A stretch of DNA of 64,000 nt from Sphingomonas populi (GTDB lineage Bacteria > Pseudomonadota > Alphaproteobacteria > Sphingomonadales > Sphingomonadaceae): positions 34,768 through 98,767 of the forward strand of contig NZ_SGIS01000019.1 in assembly GCF_004208535.1 (NCBI RefSeq), in the 5' to 3' direction. Below, in pieces: positions 36,082-44,485 of the stretch. The stretch's first letter is position 1. Each line of letters begins with the position of its first letter. The position numbers and the translations under genes are program-made. The notes below the pieces were generated by a model. The model worked only from the letters and a program-made list of their open reading frames with translations. It searched no databases and was not told the DNA's origin.

Positions 36082-36147
36082 TGGGCGCTCCTGTGTGGGC
36101 GCACGCTTTCGCCGGAAAGCCAGGGCAGGGCAATACCCGTCGGTGCG

Positions 36148-36480
36148 CTACGCCAGCCGGTCGAGCCACGCCTGAGCTTGCTTAGGCTCGCCCGGCGCCT
36201 GCGGCGAGACCCGGCCGCGCGACGCGAGGAACTCCTGTTGGAGCGCGAAGGGTGGCATCCCAAGCTGAGCGCGCGCCTTGTCGATGGTCTCGCCGATCTC
36301 GGCCAGTTCGTCGATGACGGGAGCGGTTGCCGCGCGCGCCGCGCGGTCGCCATTGTGATCGAACAGGCCCCATTTCCCCGCAGCCGTTACCCGTAGCGCG
36401 GCGATCAGCGCCTCGCGATATTCGGCTTCCAGTTCGATGCGGCGGTCATCGAGGCGGGCGAGGCGGTCGGCCTTGGCCAT
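36148..36480 (-). CDS. hypothetical protein, 110 aa
   Basis: A mainly helical, charged protein: MAKADRLARLDDRRIELEAEYREALI, then VTAAGKWGLFDHNGDRAARA and KARAQLGMPPFALQQEFLA. Its ATG overlaps the cdd stop (TGATG), so the two are translationally coupled. No known family; a partner of cytidine deaminase cannot be inferred from sequence. Confidence 0.7.
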   Translation of the reverse strand: MAKADRLARLDDRRIELEAEYREALIAALRVTAAGKWGLFDHNGDRAARAATAPVIDELAEIGETIDKARAQLGMPPFALQQEFLASRGRVSPQAPGEPKQAQAWLDRLA

Positions 36481-36953
36481 CAGGCGCCGATGCCGAGGTC
36501 GGCTGGACCGAACGCATGCGGCAGCAGGTCCGACACCATATGGCGTTGAACCGCATCGCCCTCCGCCGCCGCGCACCAGATCGTCAGGTCGCGAGCCGCC
36601 ATCTGCGCAGCTTCGTTGATGACCTGCCGGCAGCGTCCGCACGGGCTGACCACCGCGAACCCGCGCGGTACGCCGAGTGAGTCCATCGCGCCGCCGATCA
36701 CCGCGATCGCCACCACCTCGCGCAGTCGCCCGGCGCTGCTCGCGGTCGCCAGCGCGACCGTCTCGGCGCAGAGCGACAGGCCGTAGCTGGCATTCTCGAA
36801 ATTCGCGCCGGTCACGACGCTGCCATCGGCGAGCAGCACCGCCGCGCCGACCCCGAACCGTGAGTATGGCGCGTGCGCGTTGAGCGCGGCCGTGCGGGCC
36901 GCACCGACCAGCCGGTCGCGCATCACATCGTCGAGAACCGGGGCTTCACTCAT
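36480..36953 (-). CDS. cdd: cytidine deaminase
   Basis: A 157-aa zinc-dependent cytidine deaminase. The active site is HAPYSRFGVGAAVLLADG, then NFENASYGLSLCAETVALATAVS-like LCAETVA with the proton-shuttle glutamate, and the zinc cysteines in VVSPCGRCRQVI. Start ATG 36953 overlaps the GH25 stop by 4 bp. Confidence 0.95.
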   Translation of the reverse strand: MSEAPVLDDVMRDRLVGAARTAALNAHAPYSRFGVGAAVLLADGSVVTGANFENASYGLSLCAETVALATASSAGRLREVVAIAVIGGAMDSLGVPRGFAVVSPCGRCRQVINEAAQMAARDLTIWCAAAEGDAVQRHMVSDLLPHAFGPADLGIGA

Positions 36954-37639
36954 GGTCGCACTACATCCCAATTGACCGGGCCTTCGATGCCATCGACCCG
37001 GCGCATATCGTTCGCCTGCCACATCCGCCAAGGTCGCGTAGCATAATCGGGCGGAAAGAAGTTGCCGGTCGCCCACACCGGGCGATCGAACGCTGCGGTA
37101 ACGCGATAGGCCGAATCGAACCGCCGGCTGATCTTGAGCAGCACCGGCTTGCCGGTATACGCCTCCACCATCGTCAGGAAACGGCGCAGTTCGGCGATCA
37201 CCGCAGGCGCATCGGGCCGGGCGGTGCAATCCTCGGTGAAGTCGAGGTCTACCGCAGCGGGAAGGGCATCGGGCGTGCGCGGGACGGTGGTGTTGAAGTT
37301 GTTGGCCTGATCCACGGCGAGATGGCACAGCGAATACAAATGCATCGCGCCGCGCCGCATTCCGGTCTTGGGCACCGCTTCCCAATTGGCGGCGAAGCGC
37401 ATGTCGCGCCCGGCGGCGCCGCTGGTCGCGCGGACATAGGCGAAATCGGCGCCGGCGCCGTGAACCGACCACCATTCGATCTCGCCCTGCACATCGGACA
37501 CATCGACGCCCTGGATCGGGTATGTGTCGGTCGGGCGCCATTGCAGCGCCAAAGCCCACAAGGCGCACGCAAGGACGATCAGCAACAACGCGACCACCCC
37601 AGCGGCGGCGAGCCGCTTGCCCCATGTGTTGAGTCGCAT
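36950..37639 (-). CDS. GH25 (lysozyme-like) family protein
   Basis: A 229-aa protein with an N-terminal membrane anchor (VVALLLIVLACALWALALQW) and a GH25 muramidase-like domain: IQGVDVSDVQGEIEWWSVHG, FAYVRATSG, HLYSL, AAVDLDF, VLLKIS and WATGNF. In GH25 enzymes the strand-end motif normally carries an Asp and a Glu; here it is D131-L-D133, so the expected catalytic Glu seems replaced by Asp. It may be a weak or altered cell-wall hydrolase. It overlaps cdd. Confidence 0.82.
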   Translation of the reverse strand: MRLNTWGKRLAAAGVVALLLIVLACALWALALQWRPTDTYPIQGVDVSDVQGEIEWWSVHGAGADFAYVRATSGAAGRDMRFAANWEAVPKTGMRRGAMHLYSLCHLAVDQANNFNTTVPRTPDALPAAVDLDFTEDCTARPDAPAVIAELRRFLTMVEAYTGKPVLLKISRRFDSAYRVTAAFDRPVWATGNFFPPDYATRPWRMWQANDMRRVDGIEGPVNWDVVRP

Positions 37640-37644
37640 CGTTC

Positions 37645-38127
37645 TCAGTTCCGAATGTGGAGCACGCAGATCAGCGTGAACAGCCGCCGCGCGGTGGCGA
37701 AATCGATCTCGATCTTGCCCGCCAGCCGCTCCTTGAGCAGCCCGGCGGCTTCATCGTGGAGGCCGCGCCGCGCCATGTCGATCGTCTCGATCTGCTGCGG
37801 CGTGGCGTTGCGGATCGCCTGGTAATAGCTGTCGCAGATCGCGAAATAGTCTTTGATCGGCCGCCGGAACCGCCCCATCGCCAGCACATAGGTTTCGAGA
37901 TGTGATCCGTCCTCGCGGTGGATGGCGATGCCGAGTCGGCCTTCCTCGACCGCGAGCTCGATCCGGTATGGCCCGGCATAGCCGTCCGCATAGGCGCGCT
38001 GCGGGGCGAAATGATTCTCTTCGATCAGATCGAAGATCGCGATCCGCCGTTCCTGCTCGATATCGGCCGAACGCCACAGAATCGTGGCTTCGTCGAGCGA
38101 GACATGGATGATGCGCGGGTCCGCCAT
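37645..38127 (-). CDS. UPF0262 family protein
   Basis: A 160-aa protein of UPF0262, an alphaproteobacterial family of unknown function: RIIHVSLDEATILWRSADIEQERRIAIFDLIEENHF, LETYVLAMGRFRRPIKDYF and IDMARRGLHDEAAGLLKERL. The start is ATG 38127. It lies just upstream of the GH25-cdd genes with 5 bp before GH25, and is divergent from dnaB. Confidence 0.9.
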   Translation of the reverse strand: MADPRIIHVSLDEATILWRSADIEQERRIAIFDLIEENHFAPQRAYADGYAGPYRIELAVEEGRLGIAIHREDGSHLETYVLAMGRFRRPIKDYFAICDSYYQAIRNATPQQIETIDMARRGLHDEAAGLLKERLAGKIEIDFATARRLFTLICVLHIRN

Positions 38128-38244
38128 CCTAGCGGCCCTATCGGGGAAGTCGTCGCCCGACAATCACCCGCTTATCCACACTTTGCACGCGCGAACCGGC
38201 GCAAGCGGGTTTGAGAGTGAGGATGCGGCGCGTACAGAGCGGCG

Positions 38245-39738
38245 ATGGCAACCGCATTCGCAACCCCCGTACCGCCCGCCGCCGAGGCGATCGCCCTTCC
38301 GCAAAACGTCGAGGCCGAAGCGGCGATGCTCGGCGCGATGATGATCGACAACCGGCTCGCCGACGATCTCATCGACAAGCTTGAGCCGGAGCATTTCTTC
38401 GAGCCACTGCACGGCCGCATCTTCGCGGCGATTCGCAAGCTGCGCGGCACCGACATGCTGGCGACGCCGGTAACGCTGCGGCCGCTGTTCGATGCCGATC
38501 CCGGCATGAAGGAATTGGGCGGCCCCGGCTATCTCGCGCAATTGACCGGCAGCGGCGCCGGGCTGATCGGCGCGCGCCAGTTCGCGACGCAGATCTACGA
38601 CCTGGCCATGCTGCGCACGTTGGTGACGGTCGGGCGCAGTCTCGTCGATCGCGCGCTCGACACTTCGGAGGAGGTCAATCCGCGCGCGCAGATCGAACTG
38701 GCCGAGGAGGAATTGTTCAAGGTCGCGGCCGACGGCGGCAGCGAGAGCGCGGTCAAGAGCTTCGCGCAGGCGACGACGCTGGCGGTGAAGATGGCGCAGC
38801 GCGCGCTCAATTCGGGCGGCAATTTGTCGGGCATCACCACCGGCTTCGATTCGATCAACGGCAAGATCGGCGGCCTGCACCATTCGGATTTGATGATCCT
38901 CGCCGGGCGTCCGGGCATGGGCAAGACCGCGCTCGCCACCAACATCGCCTTCAACGCGGCGCAACGCTATATGCGCGACCGTGCCGACGGGATGCCGCAC
39001 AGCGAATCGGTCGGCGCCAAGGTCGCGTTCTTCAGCCTCGAAATGTCGGCGGACCAGCTCGCCACGCGTATCCTCGCCGAGCAGGCGCGGATCAGCGGCG
39101 AGGCACTGCGCATGGGCAAGATCAGCAAGACGGAGTTCAACCAACTCGCCGCCGCCGCCGCCGAGCTGGAAAATCTGCCGCTCTACATCGACGATACCGC
39201 CGGCCTGTCGATCGCCGCGCTGCACACCCGGATGCGGCGGCTCCAGCGCCGTCACAACAACGAGATCGGGCTGGTGGTGGTCGATTACCTCCAGTTGCTG
39301 ACCGGCTCCGCCAAGGCCTCGGGCGACGGGCGTGTGCAGGAAATCTCGGAGATTTCGCGCGGGCTGAAGACGCTCGCCAAGGACATGAACGTGCCGGTGA
39401 TCGCGCTGTCGCAGCTCAGCCGTCAGGTCGAGCAACGCGAGGACAAGCGCCCGCAGCTCTCGGATCTGCGCGAATCGGGATCGATCGAGCAGGACGCCGA
39501 CATGGTGATGTTCGTGTTCCGCGAAGATTATTACGTCGCCGCCAAGGAGCCGAAGCGTCCGGTTGACGGTGATAGCGCGAAAATTCACGAGGACCATGCG
39601 CAATGGATGCTGGAGATGGAGAGGGTGTTCGGCCTTGCCGAGTTCATCGTCGCCAAGCAGCGCCACGGCGCGACCGGCAAGGTGATCCTCAAGTTCGAGC
39701 CGATGTTCACGCGGTTCAGCGATTATGTCGGGTATTGA
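38245..39738 (+). CDS. dnaB: replicative DNA helicase
   Basis: A 497-aa DnaB. N-terminal collar: LPQNVEAEAAMLGAMMIDNRLADDLIDKLEPEHFFEPLH. RecA-like domain: Walker A in AGRPGMGKTALATNIAFN, FFSLEMSADQLATRILAEQ, Walker B VVVDYLQLL, and ALSQLSRQVEQREDKRPQLSDLRESGSIEQDADMVMF. It unwinds DNA ahead of the replisome. No intein or inserted repeat is seen. Confidence 0.97.
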   Translation: MATAFATPVPPAAEAIALPQNVEAEAAMLGAMMIDNRLADDLIDKLEPEHFFEPLHGRIFAAIRKLRGTDMLATPVTLRPLFDADPGMKELGGPGYLAQLTGSGAGLIGARQFATQIYDLAMLRTLVTVGRSLVDRALDTSEEVNPRAQIELAEEELFKVAADGGSESAVKSFAQATTLAVKMAQRALNSGGNLSGITTGFDSINGKIGGLHHSDLMILAGRPGMGKTALATNIAFNAAQRYMRDRADGMPHSESVGAKVAFFSLEMSADQLATRILAEQARISGEALRMGKISKTEFNQLAAAAAELENLPLYIDDTAGLSIAALHTRMRRLQRRHNNEIGLVVVDYLQLLTGSAKASGDGRVQEISEISRGLKTLAKDMNVPVIALSQLSRQVEQREDKRPQLSDLRESGSIEQDADMVMFVFREDYYVAAKEPKRPVDGDSAKIHEDHAQWMLEMERVFGLAEFIVAKQRHGATGKVILKFEPMFTRFSDYVGY

Positions 39739-39749
39739 GGGAAGGTGAC

Positions 39750-39831
39750 CGTCATCCCAGCGTAAGCTGCGGTCTCGTGGTGGCGGCGGGTGCCCTTGCC
39801 GCGAGAGACCCCAGCTTGCGCTGGGGTGACG
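39750..39831. repeat. imperfect inverted repeat between dnaB and cysH
   Basis: Left arm 39750-39776 (CGTCATCCCAGCGTAAGCTG onward) pairs with right arm 39805-39831, with a mismatch or two. A related element lies at 41046-41129. It sits between convergent genes. Confidence 0.75.
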
Positions 39832-39855
39832 TGTGGGCCTGTCGCTAACGCGCGG

Positions 39856-40614
39856 TCAGAACACCGGTTCTTCGCCGGGCTTCTCCGCGACGTGGATCCC
39901 GCATTCGACCTTTTCCCAGCCGCGCCAGCGGCCGGCGCGGGGGTCTTCGCCGGGCATCACCTTGCTGGTGCAGGGCTGGCAGCCGACCGAAAGGTAGCCG
40001 TCGGCTTCGAGCGGGTGGCGGGGCAGATCGTGCGCGGTGAAATAGGCTTCGAGATCGGCCTTCACCCAGTCGCCCAGCGGGTTGATCTTGAGGCGACCGT
40101 CCTCGATTTCGAAGCGGGCGATGTTCTGGCGCGTGCTCGACTGGAACGCCTTGCGTCCTGAAATCCAGCTATCGAGACCCTGCTTGGCGCGCTTGAGCGG
40201 CTCGACCTTGCGGATTTCGCAGCAGCCATCGGGATCGTAGGACCAGCGCAGGCCCTTTTCGTCCTTGGCGGCGATCACGGCGGGTTCGGGTTCGACCGCC
40301 CATGAGCTTTGCAGGCCGAGTTGCCGCACCAACGTGTCGCGATAGGCGAGCGTTTCCGGGAACATCTTGAGCGTATCGACGAAGATCACCGGCACGCTCG
40401 GATCGGCCTTGGCGACAAGATCGAGCAGCACCGCGCTTTCGGTGCCGAACGACGACACCACCGCGATGCGCCCCAGCAGCCCTTCCGCAAACACTGTCGT
40501 CAACATCGTCTGCGCGTCGACGCCAGCGAAGCGCGCATTGAGCGCGTCGGCATCGGCCTGGGTGAAGGCGGGGCGTGTGTCGATGATGTCGAGCTTACGG
40601 GCGAGGCTGGCCAT
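39856..40614 (-). CDS. cysH: adenylyl-sulfate reductase (CysH family, iron-sulfur type)
   Basis: A 252-aa assimilatory reductase. It has the SSFGTESAVLLDLV loop, the catalytic ECGIH near the C-terminus and four extra cysteines, CCEIRKVEP and CQPCT. These mark [4Fe-4S] enzymes that reduce adenylyl sulfate (APS), rather than E. coli-type PAPS reductases. The start was put at ATG 40614 (MASLARKLDIIDTRP); an upstream in-frame ATG (40644) would increase the overlap with the DUF934 gene. It is last in the sulfite-assimilation operon. Confidence 0.92.
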   Translation of the reverse strand: MASLARKLDIIDTRPAFTQADADALNARFAGVDAQTMLTTVFAEGLLGRIAVVSSFGTESAVLLDLVAKADPSVPVIFVDTLKMFPETLAYRDTLVRQLGLQSSWAVEPEPAVIAAKDEKGLRWSYDPDGCCEIRKVEPLKRAKQGLDSWISGRKAFQSSTRQNIARFEIEDGRLKINPLGDWVKADLEAYFTAHDLPRHPLEADGYLSVGCQPCTSKVMPGEDPRAGRWRGWEKVECGIHVAEKPGEEPVF

Positions 40615-41035
40615 GACGTAATTTCCAAACAGGCACGGCTCCATCGGCCGCCCCCTGATATACGTGGTCGTAGCGCGACAACGAGGCTTTCAGCGTGGCA
40701 GAATCGATTTCAGTGCGGGGAGCAAAACTATCGAAGCCGCAGCGGCGCATTGGCAGGATCTGATCGACCAGCACGTCGCCCTCGGCGCGCAGCTCGCCGG
40801 TGTAGCCGGCTTCGCGCAGGATACGCGCCGCCGAATAGCCGCGTCCGTCGCGGAAGGCGGGGAAGGCGATCTCGATCAGCGCGAGCTGGCCGAGATGCGG
40901 CAGCAGCGCGCGGACGTCGTCGCCCGGCTCGATGCGAACGGCGGTGGCGTTGGTCTGGCCGAGGAAGGCGTCGAGCGTGACGGCGGGCTCCTCGTGCGGG
41001 GCGTCGTCGCGGAAGCGTAGGGGGGAGTCGGTCAT
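40595..41035 (-). CDS. DUF934 protein, sulfite-reduction associated
   Basis: A 146-aa DUF934 protein (ALIEIAFPAFRDGRGYSAAR, LRAEGDVLVDQILPMRRCGFDSF), a family found with cysI and cysH in proteobacteria and sometimes called a CysI-linked oxidoreductase. Function is not established. The start is the ATG at 41035; a TTG six bases upstream is in frame. It overlaps cysH by 20 bp. Confidence 0.88.
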   Translation of the reverse strand: MTDSPLRFRDDAPHEEPAVTLDAFLGQTNATAVRIEPGDDVRALLPHLGQLALIEIAFPAFRDGRGYSAARILREAGYTGELRAEGDVLVDQILPMRRCGFDSFAPRTEIDSATLKASLSRYDHVYQGAADGAVPVWKLRHGQPRP

Positions 41036-41045
41036 TTTCAACGAT

Positions 41046-41129
41046 CCGTCACCCCAGCGAAAGCTGGGGTCTTCTTGGGGAGGGCATGGCAGGAGCCGCA
41101 GGAGAACCCAGCTTTCGCTGGGGTGACGG
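41046..41129. repeat. inverted repeat inside the cys operon
   Basis: Left arm CCGTCACCCCAGCGAAAGCT (from 41046) and right arm ending AGCTTTCGCTGGGGTGACGG (to 41129) are near-perfect complements, enclosing about 35 bases. It fills the whole gap between cysI and the DUF934 gene, so every operon transcript must contain it. Same family as 39750-39831. Confidence 0.85.
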
Positions 41130-41134
41130 TAAGA

Positions 41135-42766
41135 TCACCCATAGAGCGCCACCTTGAACGGCTCCATGCCGACGCGGCGGTACGTATCGAGGAACCGCTC
41201 GCCGGCCTCGCGCCGCTCAAGATACACGTTGGTGACCGTCTCGACTGCATCGACGATGCCGTCCTCGTCGAAGCCGGGGCCGGTGATCTTGGCGATGCTG
41301 GCATCCTCCGCGCCCGACCCGCCGAGCGAGAGCTGGTAATTCTCGATGCCCTTCTTATCCACGCCGAGGATGCCGATGTGGCCGGCGTGGTGGTGTCCGC
41401 AGGCGTTGATGCAGCCGCTGATCTTGAGCTTCAATTCGCCGAGGTCGCGCTGGCGTTGGAGATCGGCGAAGCGGTTGGCGATCTTCTGCGCGACGGGGAT
41501 CGAGCGCGCGTTGGCGAGTGCGCAATAATCGAGGCCGGGGCAGGCGATGATGTCACCGATCAGGTCGAGATTGGCGGTGGCGAGGCCGGCCGCGTCGAGT
41601 GTCTGCCAGACGGCGTACAGATCGGCCTTGCGGACATGCGGCAGGACGATGTTCTGCGCGTGGGTCACGCGCAGTTCGTCGAACGAATAGCGCGTGCCAA
41701 GATCGGCCATCACGTCGATCTGGGCGGCGGAGGCGTCGCCGGGGATGCCTTCGGTCGGCTTGAGGCTGATCGTGACGATCGCATAGCCGGGCTGCTTGTG
41801 CGGGCGCACGTTCTGATCGACCCACACCGCGAAATCGGGATCGCTGCGGTCGAGCGTGTCGGGCGCGTCGCCATCGAACGCGGGCGGCGCGAAGAAGGCG
41901 CTGATCCGCTCCAGCTCGGCGAGCGGCGGGTCGATGCCGAGCGTCTTCACATGCGCGAACTCTTCCTCGACCTGGCGGGCATATTCGGCCGCGCCGATCT
42001 CGTGGATCAGGATCTTGATGCGCGCCTTGTAGATGTTGTCGCGCCGGCCGTAGCGATTGTAGACGCGCAGGCACGCCTCCAGATAGCTCATCAGATCATC
42101 GGCGGTGATGAAGTCCTTGATCTCGGGGCCGATCATCGGCGTGCGGCCCATGCCGCCACCGACGAAAATCTTCGCGCCGAGTTGCCCGTCACGCTTGAGC
42201 AACTGGATGCCGATATCGTGCAGCCGCATCGCCGCGCGATCCTCGTCGGCGCCGATCACCGCGATCTTGAACTTGCGCGGCAAATAGGTGAACTCGGGGT
42301 GGAAGGTGCTCCACTGGCGGAGCAATTCGGCCCAGGGGCGCGGATCGGCGACTTCATCGGCGGCGGCACCGGCGAACTGGTCAGACGAGATGTTGCGGAT
42401 GCAATTGCCGCTGGTCTGGATGGCGTGCATCTCGACCTTCGCGATTTCGGCGAGGATGTCGGGTGCTTCGTCGAGCTTGATCCAGTTGAACTGGATATTC
42501 TGCCGCGTGGTGAAATGGCCGTAGCCGCGATCATATTTGCGCGCGACATGCGCGAGCATATGCATCTGCGTGCCCGACAGCGTGCCATACGGCACCGCGA
42601 CGCGCAGCATATAGGCGTGGAGCTGGAGATAGAGGCCGTTCATCAGCCTGAGCGGCTTGAACTGATCCTCGGTGATCTCGCCCGAAAGGCGGCGCTTCAC
42701 CTGATCGCGGAATTCCTCGACGCGGGCATCGACGATCGACTGGTCGTAAGTGTCGTACTGGTACAT
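41135..42766 (-). CDS. cysI: nitrite/sulfite reductase (siroheme hemoprotein)
   Basis: A 543-aa siroheme and [4Fe-4S] reductase that turns sulfite into sulfide. Siroheme/cluster ligands are in IACPGLDYCALAN and SGCINACGHHHAGHIG. N-terminal ferredoxin-like blocks: GYGHFTTRQNIQFNWI and ISSDQFAG. The context (siroheme synthase, APS reductase) supports sulfite over nitrite. Confidence 0.93.
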   Translation of the reverse strand: MYQYDTYDQSIVDARVEEFRDQVKRRLSGEITEDQFKPLRLMNGLYLQLHAYMLRVAVPYGTLSGTQMHMLAHVARKYDRGYGHFTTRQNIQFNWIKLDEAPDILAEIAKVEMHAIQTSGNCIRNISSDQFAGAAADEVADPRPWAELLRQWSTFHPEFTYLPRKFKIAVIGADEDRAAMRLHDIGIQLLKRDGQLGAKIFVGGGMGRTPMIGPEIKDFITADDLMSYLEACLRVYNRYGRRDNIYKARIKILIHEIGAAEYARQVEEEFAHVKTLGIDPPLAELERISAFFAPPAFDGDAPDTLDRSDPDFAVWVDQNVRPHKQPGYAIVTISLKPTEGIPGDASAAQIDVMADLGTRYSFDELRVTHAQNIVLPHVRKADLYAVWQTLDAAGLATANLDLIGDIIACPGLDYCALANARSIPVAQKIANRFADLQRQRDLGELKLKISGCINACGHHHAGHIGILGVDKKGIENYQLSLGGSGAEDASIAKITGPGFDEDGIVDAVETVTNVYLERREAGERFLDTYRRVGMEPFKVALYG

Positions 42767-42786
42767 CAGAAAGCCCTGATTTTTTG

Positions 42787-42984
42787 CACGCGGAGGCGCG
42801 GAGGCGCTGAGAAGAAAGAGAGTGGGTTCGCGCAGAGGCGCAGAGGTGTTGGCGCAACGATGCGAGCGGAAGACCTTGCAACAATCGAGGTGAAAACAAG
42901 CGCGCTGCCGCGCGCGACTCTCTCTCTGCGTCCTCTGCGCCTCTGCGCGAACAAACCTTCTCCGCGCCGCCGCGCCTCCGCGTG
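42787..42984. repeat. long nested inverted repeat inside the cys operon
   Basis: Outer arms at 42787-42801 and 42970-42984 are complementary over 15 bp. An inner pair at 42827-42846 and 42932-42951 is a perfect 20-bp inverted repeat (CGCAGAGGCGCAGAGG type). Together they occupy the 223-bp gap between cysI and the DUF2849 gene and could form a very long mRNA hairpin. No gene lies here. Confidence 0.85.
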
Positions 42985-42989
42985 AACCA

Positions 42990-43280
42990 TCACAGCACCA
43001 CCTGCGGCGATGCCTCGGGGGCGAGCGTCAGGTCCATCCGCACGGTCGGGCCGAGCGCGCGGACGCGGTCCTTGATGTGGGCGGGGCGGGGGCCTTGCGG
43101 GGTTGCGGTCGCCTCGATCACATAGGGGCCGTTGACGCGGCGCGCGGCCTCTTCGAGCTTGGCGAGCGCTTCGCCCTCGGCGCCGACATCGGCGGCTTCG
43201 GCAATATGGCGCGACCAGCCCGAGCCGGTCCACCAGATCACGTCGCCGGTCGGCAAGTCATTCCCCGTCAGCAGCTTCAC
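42990..43280 (-). CDS. DUF2849 protein
   Basis: A 96-aa DUF2849 protein (MKLLTGNDLPTGDVIWWTGS, GWSRHIAEAADV, ALAKLEEAARRVNGPYVIEA). The family regularly lies next to cysG/cobA and cysI in alphaproteobacteria, and is thought to help sulfite reduction. Its start overlaps the cobA stop by 4 bp. Confidence 0.87.
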   Translation of the reverse strand: MKLLTGNDLPTGDVIWWTGSGWSRHIAEAADVGAEGEALAKLEEAARRVNGPYVIEATATPQGPRPAHIKDRVRALGPTVRMDLTLAPEASPQVVL

Positions 43281-44068
43281 GCGAACGTCCCCTCAGCAAC
43301 CGTTGCCCAACGCCCGAGCCTATCTTGCGCGTCGGACAGATCGACGACTTCGCCTACAACGATGATGGCCGGGCTTGCCACCTTTTCGCGCTCCATCATC
43401 GCACCGAGATCAGCGAGCAGCGTGCGCAGCGCGCGCGCGCCGGCGAGCGTGCCGCGTTCGAGCGTGGCGACCGGCATATCGGGGGCGACGCCGTCGCGCA
43501 TCAATTTGTCGGCGATGTCGGTGGCGGTCGCGACGCCCATGTAGATGACGAGCGTGCGGCCCTTGCCGGCGAGGCCGGACCAGTCCTGATCGGCGAGGCC
43601 CTTGCACTGGCCCGCGACGAAGCTGACCGCGCTCGAATAGTCGCGGTGGGTGAGCGGCAGCATCGCTTCCGCTGCACAGCCGAGCGCGGCCGACACGCCG
43701 GGGATCACCTCGACCGGCAGGCCGGCGGCGCGCACTGCCTCGACCTCCTCGCCGCCACGCCCGAAGATGAAGGGGTCGCCGCCCTTCAAACGCACCACGA
43801 TCGCGCCGGTCCTCACATGCGCGATGATCAGCGCGTTGATCGACTCTTGCGGCAGCGTGTGGCGCGCACGGCGCTTGGCGACCGAGATGCGCTGTGCCGA
43901 TGCGGGGGCGATATCGAGCACGCGCGGGTCGATCAGCCCGTCATGGACGACGATGTCGGCGGATTTGAGCGCCTCGACCGCGCGAACGGTGAGCAGGCCG
44001 GGATCACCCGGTCCCGCGCCGACAAGGATGACGCGCCCGCGCGCGTTGGGGTCTAGCAGCGTAGCCAT
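43277..44068 (-). CDS. cobA: uroporphyrinogen-III C-methyltransferase
   Basis: A 263-aa SUMT that methylates uroporphyrinogen III with SAM on the path to siroheme: VILVGAGPGDPGLLTVRAVEALKSADIVVHDGL, the GGDPFIFGRGGEE motif, and VIPGVSAALGCAAEAMLPLTHRDYSS. It lacks the CysG N-terminal dehydrogenase/ferrochelatase part. The start is ATG 44068; the much longer open frame is unsupported. It leads the cys operon, supplying cofactor for CysI. Confidence 0.95.
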   Translation of the reverse strand: MATLLDPNARGRVILVGAGPGDPGLLTVRAVEALKSADIVVHDGLIDPRVLDIAPASAQRISVAKRRARHTLPQESINALIIAHVRTGAIVVRLKGGDPFIFGRGGEEVEAVRAAGLPVEVIPGVSAALGCAAEAMLPLTHRDYSSAVSFVAGQCKGLADQDWSGLAGKGRTLVIYMGVATATDIADKLMRDGVAPDMPVATLERGTLAGARALRTLLADLGAMMEREKVASPAIIVVGEVVDLSDAQDRLGRWATVAEGTFA

Positions 44069-44178
44069 ATTCGCCCGATGCGCGAATTGGCGGGGCGGCA
44101 CAACCGAAGCCTGCTTTTGCGGCGGGTAGGGAAACTTGCTTGGGCGCACCCGGCGGCGGTGCGCTGCTTGGCTCTGGA

Positions 44179-44196
44179 CCCCCGCTTTCGCGGGGG
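44179..44196. repeat. short GC hairpin repeat
   Basis: CCCCCGC (44179-44185) and GCGGGGG (44190-44196) with a TTTC loop, in the gap before cobA. Flanked by GGA/GAACGG, it resembles the 39750 and 41046 repeat family in character. Confidence 0.5.
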
Positions 44197-44229
44197 AACG
44201 GGGAGGGCGGCGGTCGCCGCGATTTTCAC

Positions 44230-44409
44230 TCAGCGCTTGGGCGTATCCAGTTCGCGCGCGCGCCGGGCGAGGCGGATCGCTTCGTCGATCAGCTCGGCGG
44301 CGAAATCGGGAGCCTTTTCGCGGACGGCGATCGACAGGCAATTGCTGGCCTGCTGGCGGAGCTTGTCGGAGCGCGGAGAGCGGGTCGAGTCGGTGGTTTC
44401 AGTCGTCAC
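44230..44409 (-). CDS. small hypothetical protein with GTG start
   Basis: A 59-aa frame from the GTG at 44407-44409: TTETTDSTRSPRSDKLRQQA, SNCLSIAVREKAPDFAAELI, then DEAIRLARRARELDTPKR. It is hydrophilic, probably two helices. It occupies an otherwise empty gap between astD and cobA and its composition is protein-like. No family recognised. Confidence 0.6.
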   Translation of the reverse strand: MTTETTDSTRSPRSDKLRQQASNCLSIAVREKAPDFAAELIDEAIRLARRARELDTPKR

Positions 44410-44485
44410 GATCGCTCAATCGCTTATCCGACTGGGAGGTTCCGCGGCTCGTCGCACGCCGCCGGCATGATGCGACGAGCCGTGC

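Noticed and set aside
43969..44230. Cobalamin or SAM riboswitch before cobA
   Set aside because: I could not recognise a conserved riboswitch core there; only a short GC hairpin repeat is evident.
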